A stretch of DNA of 64,000 nucleotides, taken from Curvibacter sp. GWA2_63_95. Its GTDB lineage: Bacteria; Pseudomonadota; Gammaproteobacteria; Burkholderiales; Burkholderiaceae_C. Positions 37,464 to 46,253 of this stretch are shown here, one piece after another (position 1 is the first letter of the stretch; each line of letters begins with the position of its first letter). The stretch is from the NCBI GenBank assembly GCA_001795455.1, contig MGPB01000018.1, positions 28,411-92,410 on the forward strand, read 5' to 3'. Position numbers and translations under genes: made by a program. Under the pieces are notes generated by a model. It worked only from the letters and a program-made list of their open reading frames with translations, was not told the origin of the DNA and made no database searches.

Positions 37464-37628
37464 ATGCTGCACTACACCGTTGTCTTCTTTGTCATTGCCC
37501 TGATCGCTGCCCTCTTTGGCTTTGGCGGCATTGCCGCCAGCGCGGTAGAGATTGGCAAGATCTTGTTCTTTGTTTTCCTGGTACTCGCCGTGGTGAGTTA
37601 CCTGTTCGGTTTCTTCCGAAGAAACTGA
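37464..37628 (+). CDS. DUF1328 small membrane protein (YtjA family)
   Basis: 54 residues: [20 protein letters not shown], then [20 protein letters not shown] and [14 protein letters not shown]. Two hydrophobic helices with the family's [12 protein letters not shown] motif. GAGGAA lies 8 bp ahead. First gene of a small stress-type cluster with BON and CsbD genes. Confidence 0.88.
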   Translation: MLHYTVVFFVIALIAALFGFGGIAASAVEIGKILFFVFLVLAVVSYLFGFFRRN

Positions 37629-37714
37629 TCCCCTGGTACCGCCTACCGGTAGTGGGGCCCTGTCACTACCTCCCCCATCCGAACATCCACTCACCGATCC
37701 ATTGGAGATTTACC

Positions 37715-38029
37715 ATGAACTTTCGCACCATCCTCGCCCTGACTTTTGCCGTCCTGCTCACCCTGACTGCGACCGGCTGCGCCGTACAACGCGGGCAATC
37801 CACCGTAGGGGCTTATGTGGATGACACCGCCATCACCGCCGCCGTGAAGAGCCGCTTTGTCGAGAACAAAACGGTGGATGCCGCCGCCATCAGCGTGGAA
37901 ACCCTCAATGGCACCGTGATGTTGTCGGGCTTCGCCAAGAGCGGTGACGAGAAGGTCACCGCAGCCACCCTGGCCTGGGGCGTCAAGGGCGTGAAGGCTG
38001 TCAAGAACGAAATCACCGTCCGTCCTTGA
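37715..38029 (+). CDS. BON-domain lipoprotein (OsmY-like)
   Basis: 104 residues with a lipoprotein signal (lipobox LTATGC, Cys about 23) and one BON domain (DDTAITAAVKSRFVENKTVDAAAISVETLNGTVMLSGFA). BON domains bind membranes or polymers and are common in envelope-stress proteins. Start at 37715 with GGAG upstream. Middle gene of the DUF1328-BON-CsbD set. Confidence 0.92.
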   Translation: MNFRTILALTFAVLLTLTATGCAVQRGQSTVGAYVDDTAITAAVKSRFVENKTVDAAAISVETLNGTVMLSGFAKSGDEKVTAATLAWGVKGVKAVKNEITVRP

Positions 38030-38087
38030 CTTGGTGGGGCACCTGCCCCTCCCGCGTTCAACGTCAACACATCACCCAAGGAACACC

Positions 38088-38312
38088 ATGAACTGGAATC
38101 ACATTGAAGGTAACTGGAAACAACTGACCGGCCATGCCAAAGAGCAATGGGGCAAACTCACCGACGATGACCTGGACGTTGTCGCCGGACGGCGTGACCA
38201 GCTCGCCGGCAAAATCCAGGAGCGCTACGGCCTGGCCAAGGACGAAGCCGAACTGCAACTGGCCGCCTGGGAACGCAAGGCAACCGACGCCTGGTTCATC
38301 AAGAAAGACTGA
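38088..38312 (+). CDS. CsbD-family stress protein
   Basis: 74 residues, MNWNHIEGNWKQLTGHAKEQWGKLTDDDLDVV, the canonical CsbD start, followed by GRRDQLAGKIQERYGLAKDEAE. Small soluble general-stress protein of unknown mechanism. AAGGAA at 38078-38083 precedes the ATG. Followed directly by a terminator. Confidence 0.93.
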   Translation: MNWNHIEGNWKQLTGHAKEQWGKLTDDDLDVVAGRRDQLAGKIQERYGLAKDEAELQLAAWERKATDAWFIKKD

Positions 38313-38327
38313 CCGCTGGTCTGTCGC

Positions 38328-38359
38328 GCCCGCACCTCGCAAGGAGTGCGGGCTTTTTT
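38328..38359 (+). terminator. Rho-independent terminator after csbD
   Basis: Stem gcccgcac / gtgcgggc with a 10-nt loop followed by six T; ends the DUF1328-BON-CsbD cluster. Confidence 0.9.
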
Positions 38360-38376
38360 GCGTCCGTTGGCAATAT

Positions 38377-38440
38377 TGCTATCAATTCAGGAGCTATTTG
38401 CGCAGTATCGACGGGCACGGAGGCTCAAATCATGCCCAAA
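38377..38440 (+). repeat. Diverged family-A repeat
   Basis: GCTATCAATTCAGGAGCTAT, TTGCGCAGTATCGACGGGCA, CGGAGGCTCAAATCATGCCC. The 3' hairpin has decayed. It abuts the stop of the zinc-ribbon gene on the other strand. Confidence 0.75.
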
Positions 38441-38441
38441 G

Positions 38442-39383
38442 TTACCTGAAGAATACCCACAACGCCACACCCAGCACGGCCAGGCGCAGCCAACTGCGCC
38501 AGTCCAGCAAACTGTCGCGCAGGTCGCGCTGCGCTCCCTCATCCTGCGCCGATACCAGATTGGCGTGTCGCAGCCACCGGTGAAGCTGGGTCGCACGGTG
38601 GTCGCCCTGCTGCGCTTGTAGCCGGGTGCCCCACGGCTTGGCCTGGCGGGGCTGCTGCGCCCGCAGCAATGGTTCCACAGCATCCAACAGGGGGCGGACA
38701 CTGAGCCAGTCCGACCACACTACGGCGTGGTCACAGCGCGGGCAACGGGCCTGGGCCGTAGGGTCCAGAGGGTGGCCGCAACCCCGGCACGCCATGGCCA
38801 AGGGGTTGGCGCCGGGCGGTAGTTGCAGTGCATCCCCATGGCGCACCAGCAAAGCCGAAGCCAGCCGCGGCACATCCACCATGAGCAAGGGGCTCTGGCA
38901 GTAGGCACACTGGGTGGCTTCTGGCGTGTGGCTCCCAGCGCCGCATTGCAGGCACTGCAGCGCCCGCCTCTCTTGGGCCAGAGCGCTGCGATCGGACGGC
39001 AGCACCTGGCGCAACAGGCCCCGTTCTGCCAGCAACAAGGTGAAGGTTTGCAGTTGCCCGTGTCCCTGCCGGCATTCCAGCGCGGCAGTGTGGCCAAACC
39101 GGGTTTGGTTGCGCACGGCGGAAAGCGGATCGCGGCAGCGCACACAGGACATGCTGCGCGGCAGTACGGCACGAGACGATGGCTGCAGCACCATGGCACG
39201 CAGCAACTGGACCCAGCCCAAGCCGGAGAGCCGGACCGACTCGAAGGCATCAAACCACACCAGGTGGCAGCCCGCGCACAGGTCTACCGCGACCGATTTG
39301 GCATAGTGCCCCTCCAGCGCCAGATGGCGCAGGGGTTGCTGGCACGCAGGGCATGGCGCGGAGGTGGCAATGGGGGTGCGCAT
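38442..39383 (-). CDS. Multi-zinc-ribbon membrane-anchored protein
   Basis: 313 residues. An N-terminal zf-TFIIB-like ribbon (CPAC at 11-14, CAGC at 36-39) is followed by at least five more CxxC knuckles (CVRC, CLQC, CAYC, CRGC, CPRC) that pair into further ribbons, and a single hydrophobic helix at the extreme C terminus (LRLAVLGVALWVFF). Probably a tail-anchored cytoplasmic zinc protein. The start at 39383 (MRTPIATSAPCPAC) avoids overlap with the divergent xth promoter. I do not recognise a named family for the whole protein; function unknown. Confidence 0.75.
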   Translation of the reverse strand: MRTPIATSAPCPACQQPLRHLALEGHYAKSVAVDLCAGCHLVWFDAFESVRLSGLGWVQLLRAMVLQPSSRAVLPRSMSCVRCRDPLSAVRNQTRFGHTAALECRQGHGQLQTFTLLLAERGLLRQVLPSDRSALAQERRALQCLQCGAGSHTPEATQCAYCQSPLLMVDVPRLASALLVRHGDALQLPPGANPLAMACRGCGHPLDPTAQARCPRCDHAVVWSDWLSVRPLLDAVEPLLRAQQPRQAKPWGTRLQAQQGDHRATQLHRWLRHANLVSAQDEGAQRDLRDSLLDWRSWLRLAVLGVALWVFFR

Positions 39384-39546
39384 GGAGGAGCTTGTAACCC
39401 GCGGTGAAGAATTTCCGAAGCAGCTCGGACCCGCATTGGCAAGGTGCGAAAATCCGCCGCTGATTGATGAGAGTGCGTCCATTGTGGCATCGGGCCCGGA
39501 GCGCACTGTCCCGCTTCTTTGTACCCACCCAACCCTGCCTACCGCC

Positions 39547-40320
39547 ATGAAACTTGCCACCTGGAACGTGAACTCTTTGGGCGTGCGCCTGCCGCAGGTA
39601 CTGGACTGGTTGGCGGCCAATCCGGTGGACGTGCTGGCGCTGCAGGAGCTCAAGCTCACTGACGACAAATTTCCGGCCGACGCCTTTGCAGCAGCCGGCT
39701 ACCAGGCCCAGTGGTTTGGCCAGAAAACCTACAACGGCGTCGCCCTGCTGAGCCGCACGCCGGCCACCGACGTGCTCAAGAACATTCCCGGCTTTGACGA
39801 CGAGATGGCGCGCGTGATCACCGGCACCGTCGAAGGTGTGCGTGTGATTGGCGCCTACTTCCCCAATGGACAGGAGCCCGGCAGTGACAAGTTTGAGTAC
39901 AAGATGGAATGGCTCACCGCGCTGCGCCGCTGGGTCAAGGACGAACTGACACGCCACCCCCAGCTGGTGCTGATGGGGGACTACAACATCACCTTTGATG
40001 ACGACGATGTGTGGGACCCGGAAGCCCTGTTCGAGACCATCCACTGCACCGAAGAAGAACGCTACCACCTGCGCGCGCTCATCGCCCTGGGCCTGCACGA
40101 CAGCCACCGCCTGTTTGACCATCCGCCCAAAAGTTTTAGCTGGTGGGACTACCGCGACGCGGGTTTTAGACGCAACCGCGGCCTGCGCATCGACCACATT
40201 CTGGTGAGCGAAGCCCTGCGCCCCCGCGTGACCGCCTGCACCATCGACAAGACACCGCGCAAAAATGAGCGCCCCAGCGACCACGCGCCCGTGGTGGTGG
40301 AGATTGCCCCCGCCGCATAA
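39547..40320 (+). CDS. xth: Exodeoxyribonuclease III
   Basis: 257 residues, AP endonuclease/3'-5' exonuclease of base-excision repair. Motifs: LATWNVNSL at the start, LALQELK (metal-binding Glu), YFPNG, LMGDYNITFDDDDVW (Asp and Asn of the active site), and PSDHAPVVVE (catalytic Asp-His) at the end. The start at 39547 matches the family N terminus. Divergent from the zinc-ribbon gene, followed by a bidirectional terminator. Confidence 0.96.
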   Translation: MKLATWNVNSLGVRLPQVLDWLAANPVDVLALQELKLTDDKFPADAFAAAGYQAQWFGQKTYNGVALLSRTPATDVLKNIPGFDDEMARVITGTVEGVRVIGAYFPNGQEPGSDKFEYKMEWLTALRRWVKDELTRHPQLVLMGDYNITFDDDDVWDPEALFETIHCTEEERYHLRALIALGLHDSHRLFDHPPKSFSWWDYRDAGFRRNRGLRIDHILVSEALRPRVTACTIDKTPRKNERPSDHAPVVVEIAPAA

Positions 40321-40321
40321 A

Positions 40322-40350
40322 CAAAAAGCCGACGCATGCGCCGGCTTTTT
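40322..40350. terminator. Bidirectional terminator after xth
   Basis: Stem aaaaagccg / cggcttttt, A-tract on one side and T-tract on the other. It serves xth and could also serve ntrC, although a family-A repeat lies between it and the ntrC stop. Confidence 0.85.
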
Positions 40351-40409
40351 GCTATTGTTTCAGGAGCTACTTGCGCAGCATCCACGAGGGCTAGAGCCCT
40401 GAAACACCA
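40351..40409 (+). repeat. Family-A dispersed repeat between xth and ntrC
   Basis: GCTATTGTTTCAGGAGCTAC, TTGCGCAGCATCCACGAGGG, CTAGAGCCCTGAAACA. Inner hairpin agggct-ag-agccct; outer arms TTTCAGG (40358-40364) / CCTGAAA (40398-40404) perfectly complementary. Confidence 0.9.
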
Positions 40410-40413
40410 CCAA

Positions 40414-41961
40414 TCACTCCAGACCCAGCTCCTGGATCTTGCGGGTGATGGTGTTGCGGCCAATGCCGAGTTTGTGCGCGGCCTCTATGCGGCGACCCTT
40501 GGTGTTGGCCAGGGCCGCCAGAATCAGGCGCGACTCGAAACGGCGGGTCAGTGTGTCCCACACCTCGGGTTGGCCCGAGCCCAGCAAGGCCACGGCCTCG
40601 GTTTCCAGTTCGGCTTCCCAGCCCTCCAGCGGGCCGTGCGCGGCGGCGGCACGCGCCAACACATGGGACAGGTCTTCCGACTCGTGGGCTGCAGCATGGC
40701 CATGGGTGTGCGGGTCCAGCGGCACGTCCTTGAGCTGGGCCTCTGGCGCTGCGGTCAACACAGGTTTGGCCTGTAGCGGTTCGCCAGACTCCGAACGCCC
40801 CAGGCTGACCTCGGGCGGCAAGTCCTTGCGTTCAATCACCTGGGCGGGGGCCATGACGGTGAGCCAGTGGCAAATGTTTTCGAGCTGGCGCACGTTGCCG
40901 GGAAAGCCAAACCCCTCTAACCAGGCCAGCGCGGAATCGGAGATGCGTTTGGGCTCCACGCCCAGTTGCTTGGCGCTTTGCTGCAGGAAGTGGCGGGTCA
41001 GCATGGACACGTCTTCCTTGCGCTCGCGCAGCGCCGGCAAGCGCAGGCGGATCACGTTCAAGCGGTGGAACAAGTCCTCGCGGAACACACCGTCCTTGAC
41101 GCGTTGCTCCAGGTCCTGGTGGGTAGCGGCAATCACGCGCACATTCGACTTGACAGCGCTGTGGCCGCCCACGCGGTAGAAATGCCCGTCGCTCAACACA
41201 CGCAACAAACGCGTTTGCAGCTCGAACGGCATGTCGCCAATTTCGTCGAGGAACAGCGTGCCGCCATCGGCCTGCTCAAAACGGCCACGGCGCATGGTTT
41301 GTGCGCCGGTGAAGGCACCGCGCTCATGGCCGAACAGTTCGCTCTCCAGCAGGTCTTTGGGAATGGCGGCAGTGTTGATAGCCACAAAGGGGCCATCAGC
41401 ACGCGGGGAGTGTTTGTGCAGCGCACGCGCCACCAGCTCTTTGCCCGAGCCCGATTCACCGGTGATCATCACCGTGACGTTGCTTTGGCTCAGGCGGCCA
41501 ATGGCGCGGAACACGTCCTGCATGGCGGGCGCCTGGCCCAGCATTTCGGGGGATTCGGCCATGCGTTCTTCGCTGACCTCTTCGCGCTGGCTTTCTTCCA
41601 CCGCACGGCGAATCAGCTCCACCGCCTTGGGCAAATCAAACGGCTTGGGCAGGTACTCAAACGCACCGCCCTGGAAGGCGCTCACGGCGCTATCGAGGTC
41701 CGAGAAGGCCGTCATGATGATGACGGGCAAACCGGGGTGTTTGGCTTTGACTTTCTCAAGCAGGTCCAGGCCGGAACCACCTGGCATGCGGATATCGCTG
41801 ACCAGGATCTGGGGGCCTTCATCGTCCGCGGCCGTGGCCAGGGCACTCAGTACATCGCGTGGATTGGAAAAGCTGCGCGTGGGCAAATGCTCGCGCAACA
41901 GCGCCTTCTCCAGCACGAAGCGGATGGACTGGTCATCATCTACGATCCAAATCGGCTTCAT
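40414..41961 (-). CDS. ntrC: Nitrogen regulation response regulator NtrC
   Basis: 515 residues. Receiver domain (VDDD, phospho-acceptor Asp56 in VSDIRMPGGSG), sigma-54 AAA+ domain with Walker A TGESGSGKE, the sigma-54 contact loop GAFTGAQTM, Walker B GGTLFLDEIGDM, and C-terminal Fis-type helix-turn-helix (RRIEAAHKLGIGRNTITRKIQELGL). A ~90-residue linker between AAA+ and HTH is long. Start at 41961 (MKPIWIVDDD). Activates nitrogen-limitation promoters with sigma-54, including the glnA promoter upstream in this locus. Confidence 0.97.
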   Translation of the reverse strand: MKPIWIVDDDQSIRFVLEKALLREHLPTRSFSNPRDVLSALATAADDEGPQILVSDIRMPGGSGLDLLEKVKAKHPGLPVIIMTAFSDLDSAVSAFQGGAFEYLPKPFDLPKAVELIRRAVEESQREEVSEERMAESPEMLGQAPAMQDVFRAIGRLSQSNVTVMITGESGSGKELVARALHKHSPRADGPFVAINTAAIPKDLLESELFGHERGAFTGAQTMRRGRFEQADGGTLFLDEIGDMPFELQTRLLRVLSDGHFYRVGGHSAVKSNVRVIAATHQDLEQRVKDGVFREDLFHRLNVIRLRLPALRERKEDVSMLTRHFLQQSAKQLGVEPKRISDSALAWLEGFGFPGNVRQLENICHWLTVMAPAQVIERKDLPPEVSLGRSESGEPLQAKPVLTAAPEAQLKDVPLDPHTHGHAAAHESEDLSHVLARAAAAHGPLEGWEAELETEAVALLGSGQPEVWDTLTRRFESRLILAALANTKGRRIEAAHKLGIGRNTITRKIQELGLE

Positions 41962-41989
41962 GTTGTGGCGCACCCTTAATCTTTTGCTA

Positions 41990-43060
41990 TTACGGTAACG
42001 GAATCAGAATCTTGAAGTCCGTTCGGCCCGGCACGCTATCCACTTCGATCAGGCCGTGGTGTTGTTGAACAAAGGTTTGTGCCAATGTCAGCCCCAGCCC
42101 CGAACCGCCCTCTCTGCCCGATACCAGCGGGTAAAAAATGCGGTCCCTGATCGAATCTGGCACGCCAGGTCCGTTGTCGATCACATGCAATTCCAATGCC
42201 AACCGATAACGCTGCTTACCGAACGTTACCTGCCGGGCGACACGGGTACGGAATGTGAGGCTGGCATCACCCGCGGCCATACGTTCGGAGAGCGCTTGGC
42301 AGGCGTTGTGCGCGATGTTCAACACCGTTTGAATGAGCTGCTCACGATCACCGCGAAACTCGGGAATGGACGTGTCGTAATCACGCACCACGCGCAAGCC
42401 TTTGGGGAACTCGGCCAGGATCAGTGAACGCACACGCTCGCACACTTCGTGGATATTCACATCGCCCACGAGGTGCGGCCGACGGTGCGGGGCCAGCAGG
42501 CGGTCCACCAGGCTTTGCAGGCGGTCGGCCTCATGGATGATGACCTGCGTGTACTCGGTCAGCTCGGGCGACTCCATTTCCATCTCAAGCAGCTGCGCCG
42601 CGCCGCGAATGCCTCCCAGCGGGTTCTTGATCTCATGCGCTAGGTTGCGGATCAGCTCTTTGTTGGTTTGCGCCTGCTCGGCCAGGCGCTCTTCGCGGTC
42701 TTGCCGGGCTTGCTGCTCCAGCGGCACCATCTCGATGATGATGTCTTCCGATTGCTCGGTTCGGGTCACGATCACATGCACGGGTATGGGCTCATGTGCT
42801 GCGCGTTTGAGCCAGGCGTCGTAGCGCAGCGCGGCAAAGGCGTTCTCGGACGCCCCTTCCAATGCGCTTTGCAACGACGATGGCTCTGTAAAGAACTCTG
42901 AAAAACTGGACCCCAGCAACATGCGGCGGGAGGTACCCAGAGCGTCCTCCAGAGCGGCATTGGAGAACAGTACGCTGGCATCCGCATGGACCACCGCGAC
43001 CAGCGTGGCCAGCAAGTCAAAACAAGCAAAGCGCTCAGGCAAAAATTCGGGACGATTCAC
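41990..43060 (-). CDS. ntrB: Nitrogen regulation sensor histidine kinase NtrB
   Basis: 356 residues, cytoplasmic: N-terminal PAS domain (about 10-115), HisKA with phospho-histidine in NLAHEIKNPLGGIRGAAQLLE, and ATPase domain ending with VIDNGPGVP, GREGGSGLGLTLAQTFV. GTG start at 43060. PII-controlled kinase/phosphatase of NtrC. 28 bp upstream of ntrC on the same strand, so the two are cotranscribed. Confidence 0.96.
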   Translation of the reverse strand: MNRPEFLPERFACFDLLATLVAVVHADASVLFSNAALEDALGTSRRMLLGSSFSEFFTEPSSLQSALEGASENAFAALRYDAWLKRAAHEPIPVHVIVTRTEQSEDIIIEMVPLEQQARQDREERLAEQAQTNKELIRNLAHEIKNPLGGIRGAAQLLEMEMESPELTEYTQVIIHEADRLQSLVDRLLAPHRRPHLVGDVNIHEVCERVRSLILAEFPKGLRVVRDYDTSIPEFRGDREQLIQTVLNIAHNACQALSERMAAGDASLTFRTRVARQVTFGKQRYRLALELHVIDNGPGVPDSIRDRIFYPLVSGREGGSGLGLTLAQTFVQQHHGLIEVDSVPGRTDFKILIPLP

Positions 43061-43110
43061 AGCGTGGATGAACGGAGTGGAGACAGCGCAACAGGTGCGC
43101 GGGGGAGCGC

Positions 43111-43623
43111 TTACTTGACAGCGGCCAAGGGAGCGTTGGATGCAGGCACGCGGCCCAGTTCGCGGCGGATGCCTGCAATATCACTCTCATTGCGGGCAAT
43201 GGCAGCCTTGAGCTCTGCCACCCGGTCCAGGTATTTCTGGTGGTTGCGTGCCTCGGGGCCGAGTTTTTCTGGCTCGCCATTGTTGTACTCCTTGACGAGT
43301 TCGATCTGGCGGGCTTCGGCTTTTTTCAACTCAGATTCGAGGATGAGGCGGGCATCGGAGTCTTTGGCGCGCTGGTCTGCCGAATCCACCCGCGGTGCGG
43401 GGGCGCCGCCACCGCTGGAAGCGACTTTCACACCGCTGCTGGCCGTTGGCTTGGCGGATTGCACCACGGTCACATTGCCACCGGAAACCAGCTTGCAGCT
43501 TTTGGCCTGCGCTTCGGTCACTGTGTTGGTGTACTCGTTGCCGCAACGGTAAATGCGGTCTTGCGCCCACGCAGAGGTGGCGCACGCCAGAGTCATCCAG
43601 GAAATCAAAAATGTGGTTTTCAT
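43111..43623 (-). CDS. DUF4124-domain secreted protein
   Basis: 170 residues. Signal peptide (MKTTFLISWMTLACATSAWA, cleavage before QDR), DUF4124-like start (IYRCGNEYTNTVTEAQAKSCKLVSGG), a low-complexity linker, and a C-terminal coiled coil (about 90-160, rich in Glu, Lys and Ala). Periplasmic; function unknown. Lies between glnA and ntrB, a spot where Burkholderiales commonly keep such a gene. Confidence 0.82.
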   Translation of the reverse strand: MKTTFLISWMTLACATSAWAQDRIYRCGNEYTNTVTEAQAKSCKLVSGGNVTVVQSAKPTASSGVKVASSGGGAPAPRVDSADQRAKDSDARLILESELKKAEARQIELVKEYNNGEPEKLGPEARNHQKYLDRVAELKAAIARNESDIAGIRRELGRVPASNAPLAAVK

Positions 43624-43742
43624 GCAGTGTCCGCGCCAACAGGGCCCAAGCGCTGGATTCAGTATGCGCCAAAAAGTGCCCAAAAACAAAAAGTGCCCCA
43701 GTATCCATGCGGATTGGACCGGAATCTGTGTCACTTTGTTTG

Positions 43743-43778
43743 CAAAAAAAAGGACGGCTAGCGCCGTCCTTTTTTTCT
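43743..43778. terminator. Bidirectional terminator downstream of glnA
   Basis: Stem aaaaaaaggacggc / gccgtccttttttt around the loop tagc; strong poly-T on both strands. Ends glnA on the minus strand. Confidence 0.92.
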
Positions 43779-43805
43779 GTAGCGCTGCCGTGGAGGCAGC
43801 AGGCA

Positions 43806-45221
43806 TTACAGGGAGTAGTACATATCGTACTCAACAGGGTGCACCGACATGCGGTAGCGGGTCACTTCCTGCATCTTCAGGTCGATGTAGGCATCGAGCA
43901 TGGAGTCAGTGAACACACCACCCTTGGTCAGGAACGCGCGGTCCTTGTCCAGGTGCTCCAAGGCCTGATCCAGGCTGTGGCACACGGTTGGAACCTTTGC
44001 ATCTTCCTCGGGAGGCAGATGGTAGAGGTCCTTGGTGGCAGCTTCGCCAGGATGGATCTTGTTTTCCACGCCGTCCAGACCTGCCATCAACAAGGCTGCG
44101 AAGCCGAGGTAAGGGTTCATCAATGGATCGGGGAAACGTGCTTCCACGCGACGGCCCTTGGGGTTCGCCACGAAAGGAATACGGATCGATGCAGAACGGT
44201 TCTTGGCCGAGTAAGCCAACTTGACCGGAGCCTCGAAGTGAGGAACCAGGCGCTTGTAGCTGTTGGTGCCGGGGTTGGTGATGGCGTTCAGTGCACGGGC
44301 GTGCTTGATGATGCCGCCGATGTAGTACAGCGCGAAGTCAGACAGGCCTGCGTAGCCGTCGCCAGCGAACAGGTTCTTGCCGTCTTTCCACACGGACTGG
44401 TGCACGTGCATGCCGGAACCGTTGTCACCGTGGTAAGGCTTGGGCATGAAGGTGGCGGTTTTGCCGTAGGCATTGGCCACGTTGTGCACCACGTACTTTT
44501 GCAACATGGTCCAGTCAGCACGCTCGACCAATGTGGAGAAGCGGGTGCCGATTTCGTTCTGGCCAGCGCCCGCCACTTCGTGGTGGAACACTTCAACCGG
44601 GATGCCCAGGGATTCGAGAATCAGGGACATCTCGGCGCGCATGTCTTGCGTGCTGTCCACGGGGGGAACGGGGAAGTAGCCGCCCTTGACGGTGGGACGG
44701 TGGCCGCGGTTGCCACCTTCGAGCTTGGAGCCGGTGTTCCAGGGGGCTTCGTACTCGTCGATTTCGTAAAAGGTGTTGTTCGACTCGGTGCTCCAGCGCA
44801 CGCCGTCGAAGATGAAGAATTCTGGCTCGGGACCGAAGTAGGCTGCGTCACCAATGCCGGAGGCCTTCAGGTAGGCTTCCGCACGCTTGGCGATGGAACG
44901 TGGGTCACGGTCGTACGCCTTGCCGTCAGATGGCTCCACCACATCGCAGTTCATGATGATGGTGGTTTCTTCGAAGAAGGGGTCGATGTTGGCAGTATTG
45001 GGATCGGGCATGAGCAACATGTCCGATGCCTCAATGCCTTTCCAGCCAGCGATGGAAGAACCGTCAAATGCGTGGCCGGAAGTGAACTTGTCTTCATCAA
45101 AGTGCGAGACTGGCACAGTGGTGTGCTGCTGCTTGCCGCGGGTATCGGTGAAACGGAAGTCAACGAATTTGACCTCGTTTTCCTTCACCATCTTCATTAC
45201 GTCTGCGACGGTCTTGGCCAT
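43806..45221 (-). CDS. glnA: Glutamine synthetase, type I
   Basis: 471 residues, GSI-beta length. ATP-dependent ammonia assimilation to glutamine. Motifs: [72 protein letters not shown], and the adenylylation region [10 protein letters not shown] with its tyrosine, so regulation by GlnE is expected. AGGAG eight bases before the ATG fixes the start. Transcription is predicted from a sigma-54/NtrC promoter (see below). Confidence 0.98.
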   Translation of the reverse strand: MAKTVADVMKMVKENEVKFVDFRFTDTRGKQQHTTVPVSHFDEDKFTSGHAFDGSSIAGWKGIEASDMLLMPDPNTANIDPFFEETTIIMNCDVVEPSDGKAYDRDPRSIAKRAEAYLKASGIGDAAYFGPEPEFFIFDGVRWSTESNNTFYEIDEYEAPWNTGSKLEGGNRGHRPTVKGGYFPVPPVDSTQDMRAEMSLILESLGIPVEVFHHEVAGAGQNEIGTRFSTLVERADWTMLQKYVVHNVANAYGKTATFMPKPYHGDNGSGMHVHQSVWKDGKNLFAGDGYAGLSDFALYYIGGIIKHARALNAITNPGTNSYKRLVPHFEAPVKLAYSAKNRSASIRIPFVANPKGRRVEARFPDPLMNPYLGFAALLMAGLDGVENKIHPGEAATKDLYHLPPEEDAKVPTVCHSLDQALEHLDKDRAFLTKGGVFTDSMLDAYIDLKMQEVTRYRMSVHPVEYDMYYSL

Positions 45222-45268
45222 CAAATACTCCTGTTGCACGGTTGTAAAAAGAATTGCCCTGCCCACAA

Positions 45269-45284
45269 TGCAGCTTTTATGCCA
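45269..45284 (-). promoter_or_regulatory. Sigma-54 promoter of glnA
   Basis: Minus strand TTGGCATAAAAGCTGCA: the invariant GG and GC are 10 bp apart and TGGCA / TGC match the -24/-12 consensus well. It lies about 50 bp before the glnA start codon. Confidence 0.75.
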
Positions 45285-45397
45285 AAGGCCCCGGCCCCGG
45301 CAATTAGGCAAACGTCCTTATTTTGCCTTGAGAAAGCACGCAATTTCGGATGCGCACCGGAAAGAAGCACGCGGGCGCCAGAGGCAAGGCACGTCAA

Positions 45398-45414
45398 TGC
45401 ACAAATTTGGTGCA
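45398..45414. promoter_or_regulatory. NtrC-binding site 1 upstream of glnA
   Basis: TGCACAAATTTGGTGCA, one mismatch to the TGCACCA-N3-TGGTGCA consensus; about 125 bp upstream of the sigma-54 promoter. Confidence 0.75.
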
Positions 45415-45423
45415 AATACAAAA

Positions 45424-45440
45424 TGCACCAAATATGAACA
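45424..45440. promoter_or_regulatory. NtrC-binding site 2 upstream of glnA
   Basis: TGCACCAAATATGAACA: a perfect left half-site and a weak right half, centred 26 bp from site 1. Just beyond the end of the upstream CinA-N-like gene. Confidence 0.55.
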
Positions 45441-45443
45441 CAG

Positions 45444-46253
45444 CTAGTTACGCACCAATTCAGGGCCTAGCGACATCCCCATGGCGCACAAGGCGGTATG
45501 GAGCGCGGCAAACGCCGGCTCCACGGCAGCAGGCGCGCCTTTGACGCCCAGCTCAATGTGGCGCCCCCACTCCGGGTGGTCCACGCTGGGGAGGCTGAAC
45601 ACCTTGATCGCATGCTCGCGCTCCAGCGTTTCCATCAACGGCGTGAGCGCCGACTCCATGGCACCAAAAACAATCACAGAGCGCTCCAGATACACCTCGT
45701 GCACAAACAGGTGGGCATACCGTGCATCCAAAACGGCAGCCACCATGGGCCACGCCATGACTGGAAAACCGGGAACAAAGTGAACGTGCCCCCTACCCTG
45801 CCCCGCACAACTGAAGCCCGGAATCTTGTTGTAGGGGTTGGGAATGATGTCCGCCCCCTGGGGAAACATGCCCATGTTGAGCCGGTGCACATTGTCCGCA
45901 CGGTCGGGCTCATAGGGCAGACCCTGCTCCCGCGCCACATCTTGCATGCGCTCGCGAATCAAGACTTCAGCCTGCGGGTGCAGCACCAAGGGCAATCCCA
46001 GCGCCCGGCCCGCACACTGGCGCGTGTGGTCGTCGGGCGTGGCGCCGATACCACCAAACGAAAACACCACATCTCCCGAGGCAAACGCGCGTTGCAGGGT
46101 TTGGGTGATGCGTTCAGGGTCGTCCCCCACGTAATCGGCGTAGGCCAGCGACAAGCCGCGGGCTGACAGCAACTCTATGGCCTTGGCCAAGTGTTTGTCC
46201 GCCCGCTTGCCCGAGAGAATTTCGTCACCAATGATGATCGCACCAAAATTCAT
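45444..46253 (-). CDS. Molybdopterin-binding / CinA N-terminal-like protein
   Basis: 269 residues of the MoCF_biosynth fold: GAIIIGDEILSGKRADKH at the N terminus and VVFSFGGIGATPDDHTRQ. It corresponds to the COG1058 half of CinA without the C-terminal amidase. Related proteins hydrolyse ADP-ribose or NMN-type pyrophosphates; activity here is unknown. Overlaps the upstream EI24 gene by ATGA. Confidence 0.88.
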   Translation of the reverse strand: MNFGAIIIGDEILSGKRADKHLAKAIELLSARGLSLAYADYVGDDPERITQTLQRAFASGDVVFSFGGIGATPDDHTRQCAGRALGLPLVLHPQAEVLIRERMQDVAREQGLPYEPDRADNVHRLNMGMFPQGADIIPNPYNKIPGFSCAGQGRGHVHFVPGFPVMAWPMVAAVLDARYAHLFVHEVYLERSVIVFGAMESALTPLMETLEREHAIKVFSLPSVDHPEWGRHIELGVKGAPAAVEPAFAALHTALCAMGMSLGPELVRN

